A DNA stretch of 64,000 bases from Denitromonas ohlonensis (lineage in GTDB: Bacteria > Pseudomonadota > Gammaproteobacteria > Burkholderiales > Rhodocyclaceae): the NCBI RefSeq assembly GCF_007625205.1, contig NZ_VMNI01000017.1, positions 39,186 through 103,185 of the forward strand, written 5' to 3'. The position numbers and the translations under genes are program-made. Below are positions 58,665 through 64,000 of this stretch, in pieces; position 1 is the stretch's first letter; each line of letters opens with the position of its first letter. Under the pieces are notes generated by a model. The model made no database searches and had not been told where the DNA came from. It saw only the letters and a list, made by a program, of their open reading frames with translations.

Positions 58665-59161
58665 TTCACCCGCGTCAGGGCCGGTCGGGCGGGGCTGCCG
58701 TCAAGCTGTGCTTTCAACTGGGTGCGCGCGCGCGACAGGCGCGACATCACGGTGCCGATCGGTACATCGAGCACACCGGCAATTTCTTCGTAGCGCAAAT
58801 TTTCCAGCCCCACCAGCAGCAAGATTTCGCGATGATCGGCCGACAAGGTCTGCATGGCCCGGTCGAGGTCGCGCAGGCCCAGACCGTCGCTGCTCGCGTC
58901 GCGCATCGCCAGTTCGACGGCATCGGCTTCGCTGGCGCCACGCAGCGCGTCGTTGCGGCGCACCTGGTTCACAAACACGTTGTGCATCAGCGTCAGTAGC
59001 CAGGCGCGCAGGTTGCCGCCTTGCCAGTGCGCCGCTTTGCGCAAGGCGCGCTCGATGGTGTCCTGCACCAGATCGTCAGCCCGCGCGACATCGCCCAGCA
59101 ATGCGCGGCCATAGCGGCGCAAGCGGGGCAGTTCGGCTATGAGGGCTTCTGCGTCGATCAT
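58661..59161 (-). CDS. ECF-type RNA polymerase sigma factor
   Basis: 166 residues from ATG 59161; TTG starts further upstream are possible. Region 2 is LPRLRRYGRALLGDVARADDLVQDTIERALRKAAHWQGGNLRAWLLTLMHNVFVNQVRR, and region 4 is LSADHREILLLVGLENLRYEEIAGVLDVPIGTVMSRLSRARTQLK. It overlaps the anti-sigma gene by 4 bp. The string sigma/anti-sigma/msrP/msrQ is similar in idea to the reactive-chlorine response of Azospira, but the anti-sigma type differs and no Met-rich peptide gene is seen. Confidence 0.93.
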   Translation of the reverse strand: MIDAEALIAELPRLRRYGRALLGDVARADDLVQDTIERALRKAAHWQGGNLRAWLLTLMHNVFVNQVRRNDALRGASEADAVELAMRDASSDGLGLRDLDRAMQTLSADHREILLLVGLENLRYEEIAGVLDVPIGTVMSRLSRARTQLKAQLDGSPARPALTRVK

Positions 59162-59354
59162 CGGGGTGTTCAAGTCAATGGCAGGGGACGCCGGGTAAAC
59201 AGCCGGAGTGCGCAAAATATTCCGGGCGACGGCGTGCGGATCGATTCGCGCGGCGCCGAGTTGTCGTCAGCGGCGCCGCATTGCAGCAAACTGACGGCGA
59301 TTGGGCTACACTCAAGGGCTAAATTTCATTCAAAAAGCCACACGGAAAGCCATC

Positions 59355-60434
59355 ATGCCTGCGTCAATCTTGCTTCATATCGACGATGTCCGCATCAAGG
59401 AAATCAAAGAACTGGTGCCGCCATCCCATGTTCTGCGCGAATTTCCGGCCACCGAGCGCGCTGCGGAAACGTCCTATGAGGCGCGTCAGGCGCTGCATCG
59501 CATTCTGTATGGCGCCGACGACCGCCTGCTGGTGATCATCGGCCCGTGCTCCATTCATGACTACGACGCCGCGATGGAATACGCACGTCTGCTCAAGGAA
59601 GAAGCCGATCGCCTCAAGGACGACCTGCTGATCGTCATGCGCGTGTACTTCGAAAAGCCGCGCACCACGGTGGGCTGGAAAGGCCTGATCAACGACCCGT
59701 ATCTGGACAACAGCTTCAAGATCAACGAAGGCGTGCGCCTCGCCCGCAAGCTGCTGTGGGACATCAATGAAATCGGTCTGCCCTGCGGCACCGAATTCCT
59801 CGACATGATCACCCCGCAATACATCGGCGACCTCATCAGCTGGGGCGCCATCGGCGCGCGCACCACCGAAAGCCAGGTGCACCGCGAACTGGCCTCGGGG
59901 CTGTCCTGCCCGGTGGGTTTCAAGAACGGCACCGACGGCAACATCAAGATCGCCGTGGATGCCATCAAGGCCGCGCAGTCGCCGCACCATTTTCTGTCGG
60001 TGACCAAGGCCGGTCATTCGGCGATTGTGTCGACCCGCGGCAATGAAGACTGTCATGTCATTTTGCGCGGCGGCAAGAGCACCAACTTTGACGCCGCCAG
60101 TGTCGACGCCGCCTGCAAGGAGCTGGCCGCCAGCTCCGTGTCGGCCCGCGTGATGATCGACTTCTCTCACGCCAACAGCCGCAAACAGCATCAGCTGCAG
60201 ATCGAAGTGGCCGAAGACGTGGCCGGTCAGATGTCGGCTGGCGACGATCGCATCATCGGCGTGATGGTTGAGTCGCACCTCAAGGATGGCCGCCAGGACC
60301 TCAAACCCGGCTGCGAACTCGAATACGGCAAGAGCATCACCGATGCCTGCATCGGCTGGGAAGACAGCGTGCGGGTGCTCAACATTCTTGCCGAGGCAGT
60401 GCGCAACCGTCGAGTGCAACGCGCCAGCGTCTGA
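59355..60434 (+). CDS. aroG: 3-deoxy-7-phosphoheptulonate (DAHP) synthase, class I
   Basis: 359 residues from ATG 59355, GGAAAG upstream. IIGPCSIHDYDAAMEYARLL, MRVYFEKPRTTVGWKGLINDP, IGARTTESQVHRELASGLSCPVGFKNGTDG and IDFSHANSRKQHQLQ are the active-site blocks of AroF/G/H. The enzyme joins phosphoenolpyruvate and erythrose-4-phosphate in the first step of aromatic amino-acid synthesis. Which amino acid inhibits it cannot be read from sequence here. It is a single gene with a terminator. Confidence 0.96.
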   Translation: MPASILLHIDDVRIKEIKELVPPSHVLREFPATERAAETSYEARQALHRILYGADDRLLVIIGPCSIHDYDAAMEYARLLKEEADRLKDDLLIVMRVYFEKPRTTVGWKGLINDPYLDNSFKINEGVRLARKLLWDINEIGLPCGTEFLDMITPQYIGDLISWGAIGARTTESQVHRELASGLSCPVGFKNGTDGNIKIAVDAIKAAQSPHHFLSVTKAGHSAIVSTRGNEDCHVILRGGKSTNFDAASVDAACKELAASSVSARVMIDFSHANSRKQHQLQIEVAEDVAGQMSAGDDRIIGVMVESHLKDGRQDLKPGCELEYGKSITDACIGWEDSVRVLNILAEAVRNRRVQRASV

Positions 60435-60453
60435 GCCGGACGCCTCGGCCATG

Positions 60454-60477
60454 AAAAGCCCGCATCGCGGGCTTTTT
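60454..60477. terminator. Bidirectional intrinsic terminator between aroG and the ferritin-like gene
   Basis: AAAAGCCCGC (60454-60463) and GCGGGCTTTT (60467-60476), 3-base loop, with T-runs available on both strands. It serves aroG and the convergent ferritin-like gene. Confidence 0.92.
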
Positions 60478-60491
60478 CATGTCTGGCAGGC

Positions 60492-60779
60492 CTACTTGTG
60501 GGCGATCGCCTTTTTGGTAAACAGGTAATCCTTCATTTCCTTGGAAAAGGCCGGGTCCTTGCGCCGGATCCACTCCAGCACCATCGCCGCGTGTTCTTTT
60601 TCTTCATCGCGGTTGTGTTCAAGGATGGCCTTCAGCTCTTTGTCCTTGCAGGCATCGGCCCGCTGGTTGTACCAGTCGACCGCTTCAAGTTCCTCCATCA
60701 GCGAGACGATCGCGCGGTGCATGTCGCGGGTCTCGTCGGACAGCTCTTCGATGGGTTCGTGATAGCCAACACTCGACAT
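60492..60779 (-). CDS. Encapsulated-ferritin-like (EncFtn family) protein without a visible encapsulin partner
   Basis: 95 residues from ATG 60779, favoured over the adjacent ATG 60782 by spacing to GGAG. The sequence MHRAIVSLMEELEAVDWYNQRAD ... ILEHNRDEEKEHAAMVLEWIRRKD is very close to what I recall of the Rhodospirillum rubrum EncFtn protein. The iron ligands of that protein correspond to Glu30, Glu60 and His63, with the nearby Trp36 and Tyr37 and the entry residues Glu29 and Glu32. The protein ends at KKAIAHK without the C-terminal encapsulin-docking peptide, and no encapsulin gene is adjacent. It probably makes the annular two-helix decamer with ferroxidase activity. Confidence 0.88.
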   Translation of the reverse strand: MSSVGYHEPIEELSDETRDMHRAIVSLMEELEAVDWYNQRADACKDKELKAILEHNRDEEKEHAAMVLEWIRRKDPAFSKEMKDYLFTKKAIAHK

Positions 60780-60782
60780 CAT

Positions 60783-61143
60783 GGTCTCCTTTCGGTGGGG
60801 GAAGTCGCGATAGTGTGTCAGACAAATGATCCTAGCAACCGCAGTTGACCGCTTGTGCCCGTGAGCCAGGTATTGAACATGCGAAGCTTTCGACTTTGAG
60901 GCCGATTACCCGCTGGGTGATAGCGCTACGCGCCCGGTTGCACGCCTGGCAGGCCGCCTTGCTGCGTTGCGCCTCCTTGCAGCGTGCAGGCTGTGTGTCG
61001 TCGCGCCTTGCCAGACAGCCCGCCAGGCGCACACTCGGGCGCGTCCAACTACGGTTTCTAGGATGATGCTGTTTGCAAAGCGCGGCTTCAATCAGTGCAC
61101 CGATGCTCGGCGCCCATCCTCAATTGACGGCACACTTCGCTTC
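60783..61143. other. 361-bp non-coding region with a structured element
   Basis: No convincing gene. It is dominated by an inverted-repeat element (60829-61064). I looked for a LexA box in front of dinB and found none. Confidence 0.5.
60829..61064. repeat. 236-bp element with 19-bp imperfect terminal inverted repeats
   Basis: The ends ATCCTAGCAACCGCAGTTG (60829-60847) and CAACTACGGTTTCTAGGAT (61046-61064) are inverse copies with 2 mismatches. Inside is a second dyad: CGCGCCCG-N6-CGCCTGGC (60929-60950) against GCCAGGCG-N6-CGGGCGCG (61022-61043). The whole can fold into a long branched hairpin. It has no protein-coding look. It could be a miniature inverted-repeat element or a structured RNA. 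Confidence 0.55.
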
Positions 61144-62226
61144 ATGACCCGAAAGATCATCCACTGCGATTGCGACTGCTTCTATGCCGCCATCGAGATG
61201 CGCGACGATCCGGCCCTGGTGGGGCGGCCGGTGGCCGTGGGCGGTCGGGCCGAGACGCGAGGGGTCGTCGCCACCTGCAATTACGAGGCGCGCGCGTTTG
61301 GCGTGCGCTCGGCGATGCCGACCGGGCGGGCGCTGCGCATGTGTCCTGAGCTGGTGGTGCTGCCGCCGGACTTTGAGCGCTATCGGGCGGCCTCGCGGCA
61401 GATTCTGGCCATCTACCGCGACTACACCGACAAGGTCGAGCCGTTATCGCTGGATGAGGCTTACCTCGATGTGAGCGGTGTGGATCGCTGCCGTGGCAGC
61501 GCGACGCTGATGGCGGAGGAGATCCGCACGCGGATTTTTGCCGAGGTGGGCATCACCGCCTCGGCGGGCATCGCGCCGAACAAATTTCTGGCCAAGATCG
61601 CCAGTGACTGGCGCAAGCCGAACGGGCAGTTTGTGATTCGGCCGGAAGAGGTCGACGCCTTCGTGGTCGACTTGCCGGTCAAGAAACTGTTCGGCGTGGG
61701 GCAAGTGACGGCGGCGCGACTGGAGCGTCTGGGCGTTCTCACCTGCGGTGATCTGCGTGAATGGGCGCTGGCGGATCTGATTGCGAAGTTCGGGTCCTTC
61801 GGGCGCAGCCTGCACCGATTGTGCCGTGGCATCGACGAGCGCTCGGTGTTGCCGGATCGGCCGCGCAAGTCGCTGTCGGTCGAGACGACCTATGTCACCG
61901 ATTTGCCGGATCTGGCCGCCTGCGTGGCGGCGGTGGCGCCGTTGCTGGCGGATTTCCAGCGGCGCTTTGATCGACTCGACCCGGCCCCGGCGGTGCACAA
62001 GGCCTTCGTCAAGATTCGCTTCAATGATTTCACGCGCACCACCGCCGAGTGCGTGGCGACCACGCCCGACGCGGTCGATTGGCCGGCACTGCTGGCCACC
62101 GCGCATGCGCGTCAGGCGCGGCCGGTGCGTTTGCTGGGAGTGGGGGTGCGCTTTGTGGAGGAAGCGGGTGAAGCGCGCGGCGCGCAGCCGGGCTTGTTTG
62201 ATGAGGATGCGGCGTCGCCGGATTAG
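61144..62226 (+). CDS. dinB: DNA polymerase IV (DinB, Y-family)
   Basis: 360 residues from ATG 61144. The catalytic acidic sites are HCDCDCFYAAIEMRDDPALVGRPVAVGG and EPLSLDEAYLDVSG. The steric and thumb motifs (SAGIAPNKFLAKIASDWRKPNGQFVI, LPVKKLFGVGQVTAARLERLGV) are complete, and a little-finger domain follows. The first motif has Cys in place of the usual Met (DCDCFYA). DinB copies damaged or misaligned templates. It is convergent with a PEP-CTERM gene. Confidence 0.95.
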   Translation: MTRKIIHCDCDCFYAAIEMRDDPALVGRPVAVGGRAETRGVVATCNYEARAFGVRSAMPTGRALRMCPELVVLPPDFERYRAASRQILAIYRDYTDKVEPLSLDEAYLDVSGVDRCRGSATLMAEEIRTRIFAEVGITASAGIAPNKFLAKIASDWRKPNGQFVIRPEEVDAFVVDLPVKKLFGVGQVTAARLERLGVLTCGDLREWALADLIAKFGSFGRSLHRLCRGIDERSVLPDRPRKSLSVETTYVTDLPDLAACVAAVAPLLADFQRRFDRLDPAPAVHKAFVKIRFNDFTRTTAECVATTPDAVDWPALLATAHARQARPVRLLGVGVRFVEEAGEARGAQPGLFDEDAASPD

Positions 62227-62242
62227 CGGCGGGCCAAACGGA

Positions 62243-62267
62243 AAAAGCGGCCGGGTGGCCGCTTTTT
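62243..62267. terminator. Bidirectional intrinsic terminator after dinB
   Basis: AAAAGCGGCC (62243-62252) and GGCCGCTTTT (62257-62266), 4-base loop, followed by T and flanked by A-runs on the other side. It also suits the convergent PEP-CTERM gene. Confidence 0.9.
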
Positions 62268-62285
62268 GTGTTGCGCGCGCTCAGA

Positions 62286-62987
62286 TCACTTGCGTCGGCG
62301 GTACGCGCCGAACAGACCGGCCAGGCTGAGGCCGAACAGCGCCAGCGAGGTGGGTTCGGGCACGGGGTTGGCAAGCTGGTCGTGCTCGACGGGCTGCGAA
62401 AGCGCTTCGTTGAACCCGGTGACCAGCCCGGTCGAATCGCGCAAACCGCCGGCCATATAGAGGCGGCTCGTGCCGTCGGACGCGTTATCTACCGCATCGA
62501 AAGACAGGGTGTTGCCGCTGCTGGCCAGCCCGGTGACATTGATGCTCAGCAGCAGGTTGCCGAACAGCGGATCGTAGTTGAAGGCGTTGTCGAGGAAGAT
62601 GTCCATGCGGCTGCCGGGGGCCACGTCGGTGGGCAGAGCGCCGGTGAATACCGTCAGGACATTACCGCCGAGGTTGGCCGTAGCGTTTGCCGACAATTCA
62701 TCGACAGCGGCCGTCGTGGTCGACAGCGAGAAGGTATAGATGCCGGTGTTGGGCGCGTTGCCACTCCAGGTATCGATGCTGCGATAGAAGCTCAGCGTGG
62801 AGATCGGCAGGGGCGCGTCAAATGCCGATGCGTCATAGACCTGCTGGTAGGTCGGCGTCCAGTAGCTGCAGCCAAAGGGGAAGCAGTTGCCCGTGGCGGA
62901 CCCCGCGCCGATCACGAGGGCATTGGCGCTGGAGGTGGTACCGAGAACGGCAAGGGCGAGGGCGATTTTCAAGCGTTTTTTGAGCAT
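62286..62987 (-). CDS. PEP-CTERM exported protein of unknown function
   Basis: 233 residues. Signal peptide MLKKRLKIALALAVLGTTSSANA. The mature part is Ser/Thr/Asn-rich with no enzymatic motif (STLSFYRSIDTWSGNAPNTGIYTFSLSTT...). The C-terminus NPVPEPTSLALFGLSLAGLFGAYRRRK is a PEP-CTERM sorting signal, processed by an exosortase. It is a likely surface or matrix protein. Two cysteines (CFPFGC) near the N-terminus may form a disulfide. The gene stands alone. Confidence 0.87.
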   Translation of the reverse strand: MLKKRLKIALALAVLGTTSSANALVIGAGSATGNCFPFGCSYWTPTYQQVYDASAFDAPLPISTLSFYRSIDTWSGNAPNTGIYTFSLSTTTAAVDELSANATANLGGNVLTVFTGALPTDVAPGSRMDIFLDNAFNYDPLFGNLLLSINVTGLASSGNTLSFDAVDNASDGTSRLYMAGGLRDSTGLVTGFNEALSQPVEHDQLANPVPEPTSLALFGLSLAGLFGAYRRRK

Positions 62988-63300
62988 GGGCGTCTGTGAT
63001 GTGAGCCGTTTCTGGGCAAAAAAATGTTTCCGGCGGGAAGCGTTGGCGTTTTATAGCATGGCGGGACGATTCCCCTTCGTGCATAACGCCACGGACGCAT
63101 CGTGAAACTCCGAAAACACATTGGGATGGTGCGCTCGGGTTCAATGGCCACGGTTGGCCAGGCTGGTTAGGGTCTGTTCTCGTTCATCTGGCGGGGGGGC
63201 TCGCCCGGTGAGAAACATTCGACGGCCGAAACGGCGTCGGCCGTTACCGAACGCCGTGGTGCAGTGTCCGGTAACGGCCGGCGGGCCCACAGGAGAGGCG
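62988..63300. other. Intergenic region between the PEP-CTERM gene and ilvC
   Basis: It contains TATAAA on the minus strand near 63050, perhaps the promoter of the PEP-CTERM gene, and a hairpin after ilvC (63239-63279). I see no gene in it. Confidence 0.45.
63239..63279 (-). terminator. Hairpin after ilvC
   Basis: Perfect 11-bp arms GGCCGTTACCG (63239-63249) and CGGTAACGGCC (63269-63279) around a 19-base loop, 21 bp beyond the ilvC stop. No T-tract is present, so its action may depend on other factors. Confidence 0.55.

Positions 63301-64000
<700 letters not shown>

Noticed and set aside
60829..61064. Integron attC site at the inverted-repeat element before dinB
   Set aside because: The AAC and GTT core words are in the wrong order for an attC site, and no integrase or cassette context is present.
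60783..61143. LexA/SOS box for dinB
   Set aside because: No CTGT-N8-ACAG sequence was found in the upstream region.

Overview
The window is a GC-rich bacterial chromosome segment, most likely from a betaproteobacterium of the Rhodocyclales (Azoarcus/Thauera/Denitromonas type). The clues are a polar-type flagellar cluster with sigma54 regulators (FleS/FleR), polyhydroxybutyrate phasins, two PEP-CTERM surface proteins, a NorR/NirK respiratory-nitrogen module, and protein families common in that order (DUF1415, UPF0178, DarP/YjgA, MsrPQ). The assignment rests on gene content only.

Layout. 1-3939: end of flgJ, then flgK and flgL behind a sigma54-type promoter. 3941-12733: unrelated genes: a lipoprotein, a secreted protein, an S4 protein, UPF0178, a fused TRAP permease, a DUF302-YeeE-DUF2007 operon, and an MFS transporter divergent from a LysR regulator. 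12740-15036: export-gate genes fliO-P-Q-R on the minus strand. 15152-38434: a 23.4-kb non-flagellar block that separates fliN from fliO. It holds DUF1415, two phasins, an MscS channel, a protein derived from an ISL3-type transposase next to a conserved unknown, a GFA-family protein, gamma-glutamyltransferase, norR divergent from a nirK/dihaem c/monohaem c/two-domain multicopper oxidase operon, fetAB, a small ArsR-controlled monooxygenase-like pair, and a LysR/pirin/isochorismatase/ABM/pirin module bracketed by a degenerate 40-bp direct repeat. A gene remnant and a PhoX-like PEP-CTERM protein end the block. 38605-50575: fliN-M-L and fliK-J-I-H-G-F (minus strand), then fleS-fleR and fliE (plus strand). 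50661-52106: an intact IS4-family insertion sequence with 12-bp target duplications, inserted in an intrinsic terminator. 52137-64000: TRAP solute receptor, pmbA, darP, mog, an ECF sigma/anti-sigma/msrP/msrQ gene string, aroG, an encapsulated-ferritin-like gene, a structured inverted-repeat element, dinB, a PEP-CTERM protein, and the C-terminal part of ilvC.

How the parts work together. The flagellar genes appear to be run by sigma54 with FleS/FleR. GG-N10-GC promoters precede flgK, fliE and fliF, and a weaker one precedes fliL. A 15-bp inverted repeat CGGCA-N5-TGCCG occurs upstream of fliF, upstream of fliO and twice inside the fleR linker, about 200 bp upstream of the fliE promoter. This is a good candidate enhancer site. 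A strong hairpin after fliN and the separate site before fliO suggest that fliOPQR became its own transcription unit when the cluster split. The most interesting metabolic unit is the nirK operon. It resembles the ncgABC-nirK cluster of ammonia oxidisers in content but is divergent from a NorR-type nitric-oxide sensor, with NorR-like, sigma54-like and FNR-like sites in the shared promoter region.
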